Shown piece by piece: positions 49,434-61,036 of a stretch of DNA of 64,000 nucleotides (the stretch's first letter is position 1; every line of letters starts with the position of its first letter). The DNA is from Roseovarius nanhaiticus (GTDB taxonomy: Bacteria; Pseudomonadota; Alphaproteobacteria; Rhodobacterales; Rhodobacteraceae). The notes beneath the pieces are model-generated. The model saw only the letters and a list, made by a program, of their open reading frames with translations. It was not told where the DNA came from and did not search any database. The position numbers were made by a program, and so were the translations under genes. The DNA is taken from the NCBI RefSeq assembly GCF_900156535.1, contig NZ_FTNV01000003.1:310001-374000 (forward strand), read 5' to 3'.

Positions 49434-49877
49434 ATGTTCAGATCAGCCCTAATCACCACCGCCCTTCTGGCCGCACCGGCCTATGCGCAGGACGTGCCCA
49501 GCGGTGACGCCGCTGCAGGCGAGTCGGTCTTCAACCAGTGCCAGGCGTGCCACGTCGTCGAAAACGGCGTCGGCGAAGTTCTTGCAGGCCGCAACGGCAA
49601 GGTCGGTCCCAACCTTTATGGTATCTCCGGCCGGACACTCGGTTCGGTAGAGGACTTCCGATATTCCAAGTCGCTGGTGGCTGCAGGGGAAGAGGCAGGC
49701 CTTGAGTGGAACGAAGAAAATTTCGTTGGCTACGTCCAGGACCCGACAGGCTGGCTGAAAGAAAAACTCGACGACAACCGCGCCCGCGGCAACATGGCCT
49801 ACAAGCTGCGCTCTGAAGAAGATGCGGCCAATGTTTGGGCTTACATAGTCTCGCTGGATCCCGAAGCAGGTTCGTAA
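49434..49877 (+). CDS. cycA: Cytochrome c2
   Basis: A 147-aa precursor with a Sec signal peptide cleaved after AYA (about residue 18). The haem site CQACH is at 36-40, and the axial Met lies in RGNMAYKL near residue 123. Insertions typical of the long cytochrome c2 type are present (GRTLGSVEDFRYSKS). It would carry electrons from cytochrome bc1 to the photo-oxidised reaction centre; this fits the absence of a pufC cytochrome. A CGGAGGA site precedes the ATG and an intrinsic terminator follows. Confidence 0.92.
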   Translation: MFRSALITTALLAAPAYAQDVPSGDAAAGESVFNQCQACHVVENGVGEVLAGRNGKVGPNLYGISGRTLGSVEDFRYSKSLVAAGEEAGLEWNEENFVGYVQDPTGWLKEKLDDNRARGNMAYKLRSEEDAANVWAYIVSLDPEAGS

Positions 49878-49899
49878 GAGCTGCCAAGGTTTTACGTGG

Positions 49900-49931
49900 A
49901 AGGCCCTCGGAGTGATCCGGGGGCCTTTTTG
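49900..49931 (+). terminator. Intrinsic terminator after cycA
   Basis: AAGGCCCTCGG-AGTGAT-CCGGGGGCCTT followed by TTT: an 11-bp stem with one mismatch-like G-T and a U-run, 22 nt after the stop. It closes the right end of the photosynthesis cluster. Confidence 0.88.
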
Positions 49932-50056
49932 CATCTAGGCCTTGGGTGGTGGTGCATGTCGGCCCGGAGCCGGTTTTGGCCACCACTTTTTTTAACATTT
50001 GACATGAACTCGCGTTTTTCCAGAAGATAGGACTTAAACGCAAAGAGAGAAACTCA

Positions 50057-50851
50057 ATGGGACCCACTGGCAACGCCATCGGTATCATCGGTGGGTCCGG
50101 AATGCTCGGATCGGCGATTACGAGTGCGCTTCTCGGAAGCGAGGCGTTTGCACAGTCGCGTTTTTGGATTTCTAACAGAAGTGGTAATGCTCCTGCGGTC
50201 GAACAAAGTTCGATTGTTCACGTCACGAAGGACAATCAGGCGCTGGTGGACGCCTGCGATGTCATTATTTTGTGTGTCCCACCCGCTCGATTTCCTGACA
50301 TCGACATCTGCGCATCCAATAAGTTGATCATCTCAGTGATGGCCGGTGTGACCATTGATGAACTGAAATCAAAGACAGCGGCTGTTCGTGTCGTACGGGC
50401 CATGAGCAGTCCTGCCGCTTCCTTGTTTTTGGCGTACGCACCTTGGACAGCAAGCGCCGAGATTACGCCGGACGACCGAGATATCGTTCCAAAAATCTTT
50501 GGAGCGTGCGGGATAACGGATGAGGTTTTCGACGAGCAGCAGCTCGATCACTTCACCGCAATGACTGGCCCGGTACCCGGTTTTGTCGCCTATTTTGCCA
50601 AATGCATGGTGGACCATGCCACAAGTCAAGGTATCGCTGCTGACGTAGCTGACCGGGCCATTCGTCAACTTTTCCTCGCGGGCGGAACAATGCTAGCTGC
50701 CGATCGCGGCAGCCCTGCCGATCATGTACGTCAGATGATTGACTATGCTGGGACGACTGCCGCAGGATTAACTGCAATGGAGCGATCGACCTTGTCCAAA
50801 ACAATCAGTGACGGGCTTCTGGCGGCAGCAGACAAGGCAAGAACGATTTAG
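50057..50851 (+). CDS. Pyrroline-5-carboxylate reductase-like protein
   Basis: A 264-aa protein of the ProC fold. The N-terminal NAD(P) motif GIIGGSGMLGSAI is near residues 8-20; ILCVPPARFPD, SVMAGVTIDEL, VRAMSSPAAS and the helical C-terminus TAMTGPVPGFVAYF are as in ProC. It would reduce pyrroline-5-carboxylate to proline or act on a related imine. Base composition is clearly less GC-rich than its neighbours and codon use is more mixed, suggesting later arrival. It may be a paralogue of a housekeeping proC, so I give no symbol. Confidence 0.75.
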   Translation: MGPTGNAIGIIGGSGMLGSAITSALLGSEAFAQSRFWISNRSGNAPAVEQSSIVHVTKDNQALVDACDVIILCVPPARFPDIDICASNKLIISVMAGVTIDELKSKTAAVRVVRAMSSPAASLFLAYAPWTASAEITPDDRDIVPKIFGACGITDEVFDEQQLDHFTAMTGPVPGFVAYFAKCMVDHATSQGIAADVADRAIRQLFLAGGTMLAADRGSPADHVRQMIDYAGTTAAGLTAMERSTLSKTISDGLLAAADKARTI

Positions 50852-50969
50852 CAAAACACGGCAATTCAAATGTGTGTTTTGGGATGTGGTAGGAACCTTC
50901 AAATAGTTTCCCAACGTTTGCTTCATCCTGCTTTGCTGACAATCCCCACGCTCTCCGCTCCATGGCAAA

Positions 50970-50995
50970 AGGCCCCCGACTTCCGCCGGGGGCCT
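50970..50995 (-). terminator. Intrinsic terminator of pntAB
   Basis: AGGCCCCCG / CGGGGGCCT, a 9-bp stem with an 8-nt loop, 21 nt beyond the pntB stop; on the minus strand it continues with TTTTGCC. Confidence 0.85.
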
Positions 50996-51016
50996 CATAT
51001 TCAGCCGCTCACATTC

Positions 51017-52516
51017 TCACTCGATCTGCGGCAGCAGCCCGCTGATCGACGCCTTGGCGTCGCCATAGAACATGCGGGTGTTTTCCTTGTAGAAAAGCGG
51101 GTTTTCGATGCCGGAATATCCGGTGCCCTGGCCGCGCTTTAGGACAAAGACCTGCCGTGCCTCCCAGACGCGCAAGACCGGCATGCCGGCGATGGGCGAG
51201 TTGGGATCATCCTGCGCCGCAGGGTTCACGATATCGTTCGAGCCGATGACGATCACCACGTCGGTATCCTTCAGGTCGTCGTTGATCTCGTCCATCTCCA
51301 GAACGATGTCGTAGGGCACCTTGGCCTCGGCCAGAAGCACGTTCATATGGCCGGGCAGGCGGCCCGCGACGGGGTGAATGGCAAAGCGCACGTTCTTGCC
51401 CTTGGCGCGCAGCTTGGTCACCAGATCCGACACCGCGCCCTGCGCCTGCGCCACGGCCATGCCGTAGCCCGGCACGATGATGACGCTGGACGCCTCGTTG
51501 AGGGCCGTTGCCACGCCGCCCTCGTCGATGGCCACCTGCTCGCCCTCGACCTCCATCGCGGGGCCGGAAGCGCCGCCAAAGCCGCCGAGGATGACCGACA
51601 CGAAGGAACGGTTCATCGCCTTGCACATGATGTAACTGAGGATCGCACCCGACGAGCCGACCAGCGCGCCGACCACGATCAAAAGGTCATTGCCAAGGCT
51701 GAAGCCGATCGCCGCCGCCGCCCAGCCCGAATAGGAGTTGAGCATCGACACGACGACAGGCATGTCCGCGCCGCCGATCCCCATGATCAGGTGATAACCG
51801 ATGAAAAGCGCGGCCAGCGTCATCAGGAAGAGCGGGAAAAAGCCGCCGGTGGAGAAATACCAGAAGAGGCAGATCAGCGACAGGCCCGCGGCGGCGGCAT
51901 TGAGGGCATGACCGCCCGGCAGCTTTTTCGCGGCCGTATCAACGCGCCCCGCCAGCTTGCCGTAGGCGATGACCGAACCGGTGAAGGTGATCGCACCGAT
52001 AAAGATGCCGAGGAAGAGCTCGACCCGCAGGATATTGATCTCGACGGCGCTCTTCTTGGCGACGAGGGCGGCGAAGCCGTTGAAGCCGTCGATCAGTGCC
52101 GCACGGTCGGCGATGGTCGCCGCGGTGGCGTCCGCTGCAAGGTTCGGAAAGCTGAGACCGGCATCCGCAAAAATGCCCGCAACGCGTACCAGCTCGATAT
52201 GGGCGTTGAGGCCCACGATGATGGCGGCAAGGCCGACAAGGCTGTGCATGGCGGCCACCAGCTCGGGCATCTGCGTCATCTGCACCCGTGTGGCCAGTTG
52301 CCAGCCGATCACACCGCCAAGCGCGATGAGGATCAGCGACAGCAGCCAAAGGCCCGAGCCCGGCCCGACAAGCGTGGCAAGAACGGCCAGCGCCATGCCC
52401 GCGATGCCGTACCAGACCGCGCGCTTGGCGCTTTCCTGGCCGGACAAGCCGCCAAGGCTGAGGATGAAAAGGACGGCCGCGACGACGTAGGCGGCGATGG
52501 TGAATCCGTATTCCAT
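51017..52516 (-). CDS. pntB: Proton-translocating NAD(P) transhydrogenase subunit beta
   Basis: A 499-aa protein with about eight or nine N-terminal helices (dII) and a C-terminal NADP-binding domain (dIII, starting near residue 325). dIII shows [36 protein letters not shown] and [23 protein letters not shown] (cut: [12 protein letters not shown]). With PntA it makes NADPH from NADH at the expense of the proton gradient, useful for pigment and lipid synthesis. 15 nt after pntA; a terminator follows. Confidence 0.96.
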   Translation of the reverse strand: MEYGFTIAAYVVAAVLFILSLGGLSGQESAKRAVWYGIAGMALAVLATLVGPGSGLWLLSLILIALGGVIGWQLATRVQMTQMPELVAAMHSLVGLAAIIVGLNAHIELVRVAGIFADAGLSFPNLAADATAATIADRAALIDGFNGFAALVAKKSAVEINILRVELFLGIFIGAITFTGSVIAYGKLAGRVDTAAKKLPGGHALNAAAAGLSLICLFWYFSTGGFFPLFLMTLAALFIGYHLIMGIGGADMPVVVSMLNSYSGWAAAAIGFSLGNDLLIVVGALVGSSGAILSYIMCKAMNRSFVSVILGGFGGASGPAMEVEGEQVAIDEGGVATALNEASSVIIVPGYGMAVAQAQGAVSDLVTKLRAKGKNVRFAIHPVAGRLPGHMNVLLAEAKVPYDIVLEMDEINDDLKDTDVVIVIGSNDIVNPAAQDDPNSPIAGMPVLRVWEARQVFVLKRGQGTGYSGIENPLFYKENTRMFYGDAKASISGLLPQIE

Positions 52517-52531
52517 TCGGGGCGCCCTTTC

Positions 52532-54106
52532 TTAGGATTTTTGGAACATGGCAAGCATGCGCCGCGTGACAAGGAAGCCGCCGAAGATGTTGATTCCGGC
52601 CATGAATACCGCCAGTGCGGACAGGATGATCACCAGCCACGAGCCAGATCCGATCTGCATGAGCGCGCCCAGGATGATGATCGACGAAATGGCGTTGGTG
52701 ATCGCCATCAGTGGGGTATGCAGGCTATGCGCGACGCCCCAGATCACCTGGAAGCCGATGAAGACGGCCAGAACGAACACGATGAAATGCTGCAGGAAGC
52801 TGACCGGCGCGACCATGCCAACGCCCAGCATCAACAGCGCGCCGACGCCCAGAAGGATGACTTGGTTCTTGGTCTGGGCCTTGAACGCAGCCACTTCCTG
52901 CGCGCGCTTTTGCTCGGGTGTCAGCTCGGGCGCCGCGGGCTTCTTTGGCTTGGCCGCGATGGCGTTCACCTTGGGGGGCGGCGGTGGATATGTGATCTCG
53001 CCCGCATGCACCACGGTGGCGCCGCGAATGACGTCGTCGTCCATGTTGTGAATGGGCGTGCCGTCTTTCTCGGGGGTCAGGTCCGCCATCATGTGCCGGA
53101 TGTTGGTGGCGTAAAGGCTGGAGGATTGCGCGGCCATGCGGCTGGGATAATCGGTATAGCCGACGATGGTGACGCCGTTCTCGGTGACGATTTTCTCGTC
53201 CATCACCGTCAGCTTGCAGTTACCGCCCTTTTCGGCCGCAAGGTCCACGATGACCGAGCCGCGCTTCATCGACTTGACCATATCCTCGGTCCAAAGCTCG
53301 GGCGCGTCGCGGCCGGGGATGAGGGCGGTGGTGATGACGATGTCGATATCGGGCGCCAGTTCGCGGAACTTGGCCAGCTGCGCCTCGCGGAATTCGGGGC
53401 TGGAGACCGAGGCATAGCCGCCCGTTTTGGCGCCGTCCTGCTGGTCCTCCTCGAAATCGAGATAGACGAATTCGGCGCCCATGCTCTCGACCTGCTCGGC
53501 CACTTCGGGGCGCACATCGAAGGCCAGGGTGACCGCACCCAGTGAGGTGGAAGTGCCGATCGCGGCAAGGCCCGCGACGCCGGCGCCGATGACAAGAACA
53601 CGGGCAGGGGGCACCTTGCCCGCTGCGGTGATCTGTCCGGTAAAGAAGCGTCCGAAATTGCTGCTGGCTTCGATCACGGCGCGGTAGCCCGCGATGTTGG
53701 CCATGGACGACAGCGCATCCATCTTTTGCGCGCGGCTGATGCGCGGCACCATCTCCATCGCGATGACGCTGGCCCCTGAGGCGCGCGCGGCCTCCATGCC
53801 CTTGTCATTGGTTGCGGGATTGAAGAACGAGATCAGCGTGTGATCCTTGGTCAGCCGCTTGACCTCGGCCGGGCTGGGCGGGCGCACCTTGGCGATGATG
53901 TCCGCGCCCTTCCAAAGCGCCGCGGCGGTCTTGACCACCTCGACGCCGGCCTCCTTGTAGGCGGCATCGGAAAACCCGGCGAGCTTGCCCGCTCCGGTCT
54001 CGATCAGGCACTCATAGCCCAGCTTTTGCAGTTGGATCGCGCTTTCGGGGGTCATGGCGACACGGGCTTCGCCGTCGAATACTTCTTTTGGGGCACCGAT
54101 CTTCAC
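52532..54106 (-). CDS. pntA: Proton-translocating NAD(P) transhydrogenase subunit alpha
   Basis: A 524-aa protein with an alanine-dehydrogenase-like NAD domain (d[21 protein letters not shown] start, [17 protein letters not shown] Rossmann motif near 170) followed by a Pro/Lys-rich linker ([19 protein letters not shown]) and a C-terminal block of four helices. The long linker and fused membrane part make this the E. coli-like PntA rather than the split PntAA/AB form. First gene of pntAB. Confidence 0.95.
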   Translation of the reverse strand: MKIGAPKEVFDGEARVAMTPESAIQLQKLGYECLIETGAGKLAGFSDAAYKEAGVEVVKTAAALWKGADIIAKVRPPSPAEVKRLTKDHTLISFFNPATNDKGMEAARASGASVIAMEMVPRISRAQKMDALSSMANIAGYRAVIEASSNFGRFFTGQITAAGKVPPARVLVIGAGVAGLAAIGTSTSLGAVTLAFDVRPEVAEQVESMGAEFVYLDFEEDQQDGAKTGGYASVSSPEFREAQLAKFRELAPDIDIVITTALIPGRDAPELWTEDMVKSMKRGSVIVDLAAEKGGNCKLTVMDEKIVTENGVTIVGYTDYPSRMAAQSSSLYATNIRHMMADLTPEKDGTPIHNMDDDVIRGATVVHAGEITYPPPPPKVNAIAAKPKKPAAPELTPEQKRAQEVAAFKAQTKNQVILLGVGALLMLGVGMVAPVSFLQHFIVFVLAVFIGFQVIWGVAHSLHTPLMAITNAISSIIILGALMQIGSGSWLVIILSALAVFMAGINIFGGFLVTRRMLAMFQKS

Positions 54107-54354
54107 GTGTCTTCACCATCCTTCTTGTCGGCGCCGCAGCAGGGCGCACGTCGCAAGGCCTGCGCGCAGGCTGCTTGCGAAAGTTTCAATGCTTTGACGT
54201 ATTACTATGCATTTGTTGCGCGTCTTAGCAACGGCTTCACCGCGCATACGACGATGCCGCCGCGCGTTGTGTAAGATAGGACGACACGCTTGGCGAGATA
54301 GGCGCCATGGCGGCCACCATACTCTTGCCAAATGATGCGTCTTTGCCTGGAAAA
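54107..54354. other. Intergenic region between pntA and tRNA-Ser
   Basis: About 250 bases. Both strands were checked for a small gene (an aa3-oxidase subunit IV gene often sits near pntA in this group), but no plausible frame with a start and ribosome site was seen. It probably holds the pntA promoter and the tRNA 3' trailer. Confidence 0.5.
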
Positions 54355-54444
54355 TGGCGGAGAGACAGGGATTCGAACCCTGGGAAGGCTTGCACCCTCA
54401 ACGGTTTTCGAGACCGCCCCGTTCGACCACTCCGGCACCTCTCC
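54355..54444 (-). tRNA. tRNA-Ser (anticodon CGA)
   Basis: A 90-nt class II tRNA with encoded CCA. The acceptor stem GGAGAGG pairs with TCTCTCC (last pair G-T). The D-arm is GCCGGAGTGGTCGAACGGGGC-like, and the anticodon stem-loop shows CTCGAAA with CGA at 54410-54408. A long variable arm typical of tRNA-Ser and the T-arm CAGGG-TTCGAAT-CCCTG follow. Confidence 0.97.
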
Positions 54445-54463
54445 GCGGGGGTCTGGTGGCCGC

Positions 54464-54492
54464 GTCCTAGAATGGATTATGAAGGCCTGCAA
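54464..54492 (-). promoter_or_regulatory. Candidate promoter of tRNA-Ser
   Basis: On the minus strand TTGCAG (54492-54487) and TAGGAC (54469-54464) are 17 nt apart, placing the start about a dozen bases before the tRNA. Confidence 0.45.
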
Positions 54493-54601
54493 GGGGGTTT
54501 GTCGATTTTCACATAAAATCGCGGCCCGCACAGTGCGAAGCCTGGGTGCGCACTGACATTCGCGGCCTCGATCCTTATAGAGAAAAGACGGCAAAACCTG
54601 C

Positions 54602-54630
54602 TTGACTTGGACGCGTCATCGCCCGATAAG
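54602..54630 (+). promoter_or_regulatory. Candidate promoter of rplU-rpmA
   Basis: TTGACT (54602-54607) and GATAAG (54625-54630) separated by 17 nt. The transcript would have a leader of about 130 nt before rplU. No ribosomal-protein leader motif was recognised in the leader. Confidence 0.55.
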
Positions 54631-54768
54631 CCCCCATCCCGGCAGGGGCGAGCCTTGCATGGGGCGATATTCTATGACGCCGAAGAGGCGCGCTGTCCAA
54701 GGTGGTCATCAGGCCGCGAACACCCGAGTAAGGGGACCGGCGGACGCGGAAAAGTGAAGGAAAGACAG

Positions 54769-55476
54769 ATGTTTGCGGTTCTCAAAACCGGGGGCAAGCA
54801 ATACCGGGTCCAGTCCGGCGATTTGCTGCGTGTCGAAAAGCTGGCGGCTGCCGCCGGCGAAAAGGTTCAATTCAACGAGATTCTGATGCTGGGTGGCGAC
54901 AGCCCCGTCGTCGGTGCGCCTTTGATCGACGGTGCCTGCGTGCAGGCCGAGGTCATTGACCAGGTCAAGGGTGACAAGGTCATCCACTTCGTCAAGCGCC
55001 GCCGCAAGCACGGCTCGCAGCGGACCAAGGGCCACCGCCAGCAGCTGACGCTGTTGCGTGTGACCGACATCATGGACAAGGGCGCCGACAAATCGGGCGT
55101 CAAGGCCGCAATCGGTGCAGGCTCGGTGTCTGGTGCGGCAGTCGTGTCCGATGGCCAGTATGCCAAGAACAAGACGCAGCAGGCCGAGATGAGCAAGCGC
55201 GTGACCAAGGGTCAGGCGGATGAGAAGTCGGCCGAGACCAAAGCCGCGCCGAAGAAGGCCGCCAAGGCGGATGCCGGCGCAGATGATCTCAAGCAGCTGT
55301 CGGGCGTCGGTCCCGCGCTGGAGAAAAAGCTGCATGAGGCAGGCGTGACCAGCTTTGCGCAGATCGCGGCATGGTCCGAGGCGGATGTTGCCGAGATGGA
55401 CGAGAAACTGTCGTTCAAGGGCCGGATCGAGCGTGAAGGCTGGGTCGAGCAGGCCAAAGAACTGACCAAAGGTTAA
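54769..55476 (+). CDS. rplU: 50S ribosomal protein L21 with C-terminal helix-hairpin-helix extension
   Basis: A 235-aa protein. Residues 1-103 are canonical L21 ([18 protein letters not shown] ... [18 protein letters not shown]). A Lys/Ala-rich linker follows, then a C-terminal domain (about 175-235) with [21 protein letters not shown], cut here as [15 protein letters not shown], a helix-hairpin-helix-like fold. Long L21 proteins of this kind are known in Alphaproteobacteria; the role of the extension is unclear. rpmA follows after 11 nt. Confidence 0.95.
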   Translation: MFAVLKTGGKQYRVQSGDLLRVEKLAAAAGEKVQFNEILMLGGDSPVVGAPLIDGACVQAEVIDQVKGDKVIHFVKRRRKHGSQRTKGHRQQLTLLRVTDIMDKGADKSGVKAAIGAGSVSGAAVVSDGQYAKNKTQQAEMSKRVTKGQADEKSAETKAAPKKAAKADAGADDLKQLSGVGPALEKKLHEAGVTSFAQIAAWSEADVAEMDEKLSFKGRIEREGWVEQAKELTKG

Positions 55477-55487
55477 GGAGAGACCAA

Positions 55488-55757
55488 ATGGCACATAAAA
55501 AAGCAGGCGGTTCATCCCGTAACGGTCGCGACAGCGCGGGTCGCCGTCTTGGCGTCAAAAAGTATGGTGGCGAAGCTGTCATCCCCGGTAACATCATCAT
55601 GCGCCAGCGCGGCACCAAGATGTGGCCGGGCACGGGCGTTGGTCTTGGCAAGGACCACACGATCTTTGCCACGGTCGAGGGCCATGTGAAGTTTCACACC
55701 GGTCTGAAAGGTCGCAAGTTCATTTCCGTGACGCCCCTGCAGGACGCCGCTGAATAA
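55488..55757 (+). CDS. rpmA: 50S ribosomal protein L27
   Basis: An 89-aa L27 with the usual start [20 protein letters not shown], whose flexible end reaches the peptidyl-transferase centre, then [21 protein letters not shown] (cut: [14 protein letters not shown]). Length is normal. Conserved rplU-rpmA order, with obgE downstream as in many bacteria. GGAGAG precedes the ATG. Confidence 0.97.
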   Translation: MAHKKAGGSSRNGRDSAGRRLGVKKYGGEAVIPGNIIMRQRGTKMWPGTGVGLGKDHTIFATVEGHVKFHTGLKGRKFISVTPLQDAAE

Positions 55758-55786
55758 GCCGATCTTCCCATTCGGGTAAGCACAGA

Positions 55787-55818
55787 AGGGATCGGCGCCC
55801 AGCGCCGGTCCTTTTTTG
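55787..55818 (+). terminator. Intrinsic terminator after rpmA
   Basis: AGGGATCGGCGC-CCA-GCGCCGGTCCTT, a 12-bp stem with G-T pairs, followed by TTTT, 29 nt after the rpmA stop. Confidence 0.85.
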
Positions 55819-55977
55819 TCTTTCTTGGCGCGCCGCTCATCAGCCAGATGCCGCGCAATGGCCTTATTTCAGTGCAACTTTTCTTAGGATCCGTGCGCTA
55901 TCACGGCAAAGCCTTCAAGGCCTCCTGCCGCACGCCTATATGCATTTCACGACCGCTTCTGGAAAGGGGCTCTGCAC

Positions 55978-56532
55978 ATGATCTTTGAACGGCCCGACCT
56001 TGCGCCCCATGGTCTCGAGGGTGCGATCCCCGCAGGGGCCTATGACCTGCGGCCCGTGCGTCCTTCGGATACGGGGCTGATCGCGCTTTATACCGGCGAT
56101 CTGCGCGTGGCGCAGGCGACGTCTTCGATTCCCCATCCGCTGCCGCCCGGCACGACCGAGGCGTTCATCGCCCGCGTCATGGCGCCCGGCAGCATCGAAA
56201 AGGCATGGACCATCGATGGCACCCGCGCCGGCATGGGCGAGGTAATGGGCGTGATCAGCCTGACCGAGCTTGATATCGGACAATGCGAGATCGGCTATTG
56301 GGTGGCGCCGGTGTTTTGGAACGCGGGCGTCGCGTCCTCTGCCGTTGGCGCATTGATTGCGGCCAACCCGCTGGCGTGCCGCACTATTTTCGCCACGGTG
56401 CAGCAGGGCAATCCGGCGTCGGCGCGGGTTTTGACGAATTGCGGCTTTACCTATCTAGGGGATGCCGAATCCTATTGCCTCGCGCGGGGCGGTACCGTTC
56501 CCACCTGGACCTATAGCCGGAAACTGGATTGA
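55978..56532 (+). CDS. GNAT family N-acetyltransferase (RimJ/RimL-like)
   Basis: A 184-aa protein. It starts with a DLRPVRPSDTGLIALYTGD motif typical of the RimJ/RimL subgroup and has the acetyl-CoA-binding strand-helix IGYWVAPVFWNAGVASSAVGALI (cut: GYWVAPVFWNAGVASSA). The C-terminal GNPASARVLTNCGFTYLGDAE (cut: NPASARVLTNCGF) is conserved. The substrate is unknown, possibly a protein N-terminus or small amine. The 160-nt upstream gap probably contains its promoter. Confidence 0.85.
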   Translation: MIFERPDLAPHGLEGAIPAGAYDLRPVRPSDTGLIALYTGDLRVAQATSSIPHPLPPGTTEAFIARVMAPGSIEKAWTIDGTRAGMGEVMGVISLTELDIGQCEIGYWVAPVFWNAGVASSAVGALIAANPLACRTIFATVQQGNPASARVLTNCGFTYLGDAESYCLARGGTVPTWTYSRKLD

Positions 56533-58766
<2,234 letters not shown>

Positions 58767-58786
58767 CGCCGCAAGGAGCCCGACGC

Positions 58787-60052
58787 ATGGCACAGACCGA
58801 AGACATCCCAGCCCTGATGGCCCGCATCGGCGCCTGCGCGCGCGCCGCCGCCACGGAAATGGCCGTGACCGAGGCCGGCCGCAAGGATATGGCCCTGCGC
58901 GGCGCGGCAGATGCTGTCTGGGCGCGCCGCGCGGCGATCATCGAGGCCAACGCCAAGGACATGGCCGCCGCCCGCGACAAGGGACTGAGCGCCGCGATGA
59001 TCGACCGCCTCATGCTGGATGAGGGCCGCGTGCGTGCCATCGCGGACGGGCTGCGCGCCGTGGCGGATCAGGACGATCCGGTGGGCCGCGTCTTGGCCGA
59101 GTGGAGCCAGCCGAGCGGCATCAATATTCGGCGCGTCTCGACGCCTCTCGGCGTCGTCGGCGTCATTTACGAATCGCGCCCGAATGTCACCGCGGATGCC
59201 GGCGCGCTTTGCCTCAAGGCCGGGAATGCCTGCATCCTGCGCGGCGGATCCGAGAGCTATCACAGCTCCCGCGCCATTCATGCTTGCCTCAAGCAGGGCC
59301 TGCGCGAGGCGGGCCTGCCCGAAGAAGCGATCCAGTTGGTCCCTACGCGTGACCGGGCGGCGGTACAGGAAATGCTGACCATGACAGGCAGCATCGATGT
59401 GATCGTGCCGCGGGGCGGCAAGGCGCTCGTCGGGCTGGTGCAGCGCGAGGCGCGTGTGCCGGTTTTTGCCCATCTGGACGGCATCGTGCATATCTATGTC
59501 GACGCCACGGCGGATGCCGAAAAAGCGATGCGCGTCGTGCTGAACTCCAAGACGCGGCGCACGGGCGTTTGCGGCGCAGCCGAATGCCTGCTGATCCACC
59601 GTGATCTGGTGGGCGGTCTGGGCAATGACCTGGTGCGCGCGCTGATCGAGGCGGGCATCGAGGTGCGCGCGGACGAAGCCTTGAGCGCGATCGAGGGGAC
59701 CGTGCGCGCGAGCGAAGCGGATTGGGGCTGCGAATATCTGGACAGCATCATCGCGGCGCGTGTCGTCGGTGATCTGGGCCTCGCCATCGGCCATATCGCG
59801 GAATACGGCTCGCACCATACCGATTGCATCATCAGCGAGGATCCGGCGGCGGTGCAGAAATTCCAGGCGGAGGTCGACAGCGCCATCGTCATGCACAACG
59901 CCTCGACGCAATTCGCGGATGGCGGCGAATTTGGCATGGGCGCCGAGATCGGCATCGCCACAGGCAAGCTGCATGCGCGCGGCCCGGTGGGCGCGGCGCA
60001 GCTGACCAGCTTCAAATACCTGGTGGTCGGGGATGGCACGGTTCGGGGCTAG
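58787..60052 (+). CDS. proA: Gamma-glutamyl phosphate reductase
   Basis: A 421-aa aldehyde-dehydrogenase-fold enzyme that reduces gamma-glutamyl phosphate to the semialdehyde. The catalytic Cys is in [35 protein letters not shown] (cut: [14 protein letters not shown]) is typical of ProA. Good AAGGAG ribosome site. Completes the obgE-proB-proA group; the ProC-like gene 8 kb upstream would provide the last step. Confidence 0.96.
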   Translation: MAQTEDIPALMARIGACARAAATEMAVTEAGRKDMALRGAADAVWARRAAIIEANAKDMAAARDKGLSAAMIDRLMLDEGRVRAIADGLRAVADQDDPVGRVLAEWSQPSGINIRRVSTPLGVVGVIYESRPNVTADAGALCLKAGNACILRGGSESYHSSRAIHACLKQGLREAGLPEEAIQLVPTRDRAAVQEMLTMTGSIDVIVPRGGKALVGLVQREARVPVFAHLDGIVHIYVDATADAEKAMRVVLNSKTRRTGVCGAAECLLIHRDLVGGLGNDLVRALIEAGIEVRADEALSAIEGTVRASEADWGCEYLDSIIAARVVGDLGLAIGHIAEYGSHHTDCIISEDPAAVQKFQAEVDSAIVMHNASTQFADGGEFGMGAEIGIATGKLHARGPVGAAQLTSFKYLVVGDGTVRG

Positions 60053-60074
60053 CCCCGCCGCAACGCTCGCTTGA

Positions 60075-60674
60075 TCAGAAACTGACCGACACGCTGCCGT
60101 TCATCTGCACATCCGCGCGGCGGCCCATCTCGGCCAAGAGGCCCGGCAGCAGGGCGAATTGCACCTGCGCGGCGGGTAGATCATCCACGTCCAACGGCTC
60201 GGGCGCGGTCAGACGCGCCCAGTATTCCGGCTTTGGCTCGGCACGATCTCCGATGGCCGTGATGCGCAGTGCGTCGGCACCGCCCTCGACACGGATCGTG
60301 CCACCATAGGGGATCGCCTGCTCGGCGCATAGAATGGCAAGAAAGGCCGCCTGCGCCATCTGGCGCGGCAAGGCGCCGGGCACCTGCCAGTCGCACGCGA
60401 TCTTGGCGGTGTAGACGCCATCGACAATGCCACGCATTTCGCGCTCGGCCATGCTTTGCCCCTCGGATGTGAGGCCGAAGGCGACGCGAAAAAAGCGCAG
60501 CCGCGCGTTGGCATTCGCGGCGCTGTCCGCAACGAGCGCCATCTCGGGGCCGTCGGGAACGCCGGCCATGCCCAAAAGCTCCAGCCCGTTCGAAATGGCG
60601 CCGACGGGGCTGATCAAATCGTGGCAGATACGCGAGCCTATCAGGGCGGCCAAATTACGGTTAGGCTGGGTCAT
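60075..60674 (-). CDS. chpT: ChpT-like histidine phosphotransferase
   Basis: A 199-aa protein with the dimerisation/His-phosphotransfer signature SRICHDLISPVGAISNGLELL, cut here as SRICHDLISPVGAI, near residues 14-27; the His in CHDL is the phospho-acceptor. A degenerate ATPase-like domain follows. ChpT passes phosphate from CckA to CtrA and CpdR in Alphaproteobacteria; in Rhodobacterales CtrA controls motility, gene transfer agents and other traits. Divergent from the DUF3553 gene. Confidence 0.88.
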   Translation of the reverse strand: MTQPNRNLAALIGSRICHDLISPVGAISNGLELLGMAGVPDGPEMALVADSAANANARLRFFRVAFGLTSEGQSMAEREMRGIVDGVYTAKIACDWQVPGALPRQMAQAAFLAILCAEQAIPYGGTIRVEGGADALRITAIGDRAEPKPEYWARLTAPEPLDVDDLPAAQVQFALLPGLLAEMGRRADVQMNGSVSVSF

Positions 60675-60737
60675 GAGGATCCTTTCGGACGGGCCGCTAT
60701 TCGGCCCCGGCGGGGGGCCAAGGGCAGAGGCACACAA

Positions 60738-60923
60738 ATGAGTGATTTCGCGGCATTTCTGGAGCCGGGCATGCGGGTCGAGGCGCCCAGCCAGCCCGAA
60801 TGGGGTGTGGGGCAGGTACAATCGAATGTCGGGGGCAAGGTCACGGTCAATTTCCCCGATGCGGGCAAGGTGGTGATCGATACCAGCCGCGTCATGCTGC
60901 TGCCGGTCTTTGATCCGTCATGA
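60738..60923 (+). CDS. DUF3553 domain protein
   Basis: A 61-aa soluble protein: FLEPGMRVEAPSQPEWGVGQVQSN, cut as PGMRVEAPSQPEWGVGQV, and VTVNFPDAGKVVIDTSRVML, a small beta-barrel of the DUF3553 family (related to the CarD/UvrD C-terminal-like barrel). Function unknown. It is frequently found beside chpT in this group. No strong ribosome site is visible apart from GGCAGAGG, 9 nt before the ATG. Confidence 0.8.
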   Translation: MSDFAAFLEPGMRVEAPSQPEWGVGQVQSNVGGKVTVNFPDAGKVVIDTSRVMLLPVFDPS

Positions 60924-60926
60924 TGG

Positions 60927-60942
60927 TTACGAAATGATTAAC
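60927..60942 (+). promoter_or_regulatory. Possible CtrA-like box upstream of olsB
   Basis: TTAC-N7-TTAAC resembles the TTAA-N7-TTAAC consensus of CtrA with one mismatch. It lies in the 113-nt gap before olsB. The match is short and could be chance. Confidence 0.3.
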
Positions 60943-61036
60943 TGATCCCGATATTTGCGCAACCCACGCGTGTATTTCCTTTCGTTCCATGGCAATGTTG
61001 CCTTTGGCGCGTGCCGGCCATAGAAACGGGGGTCAA

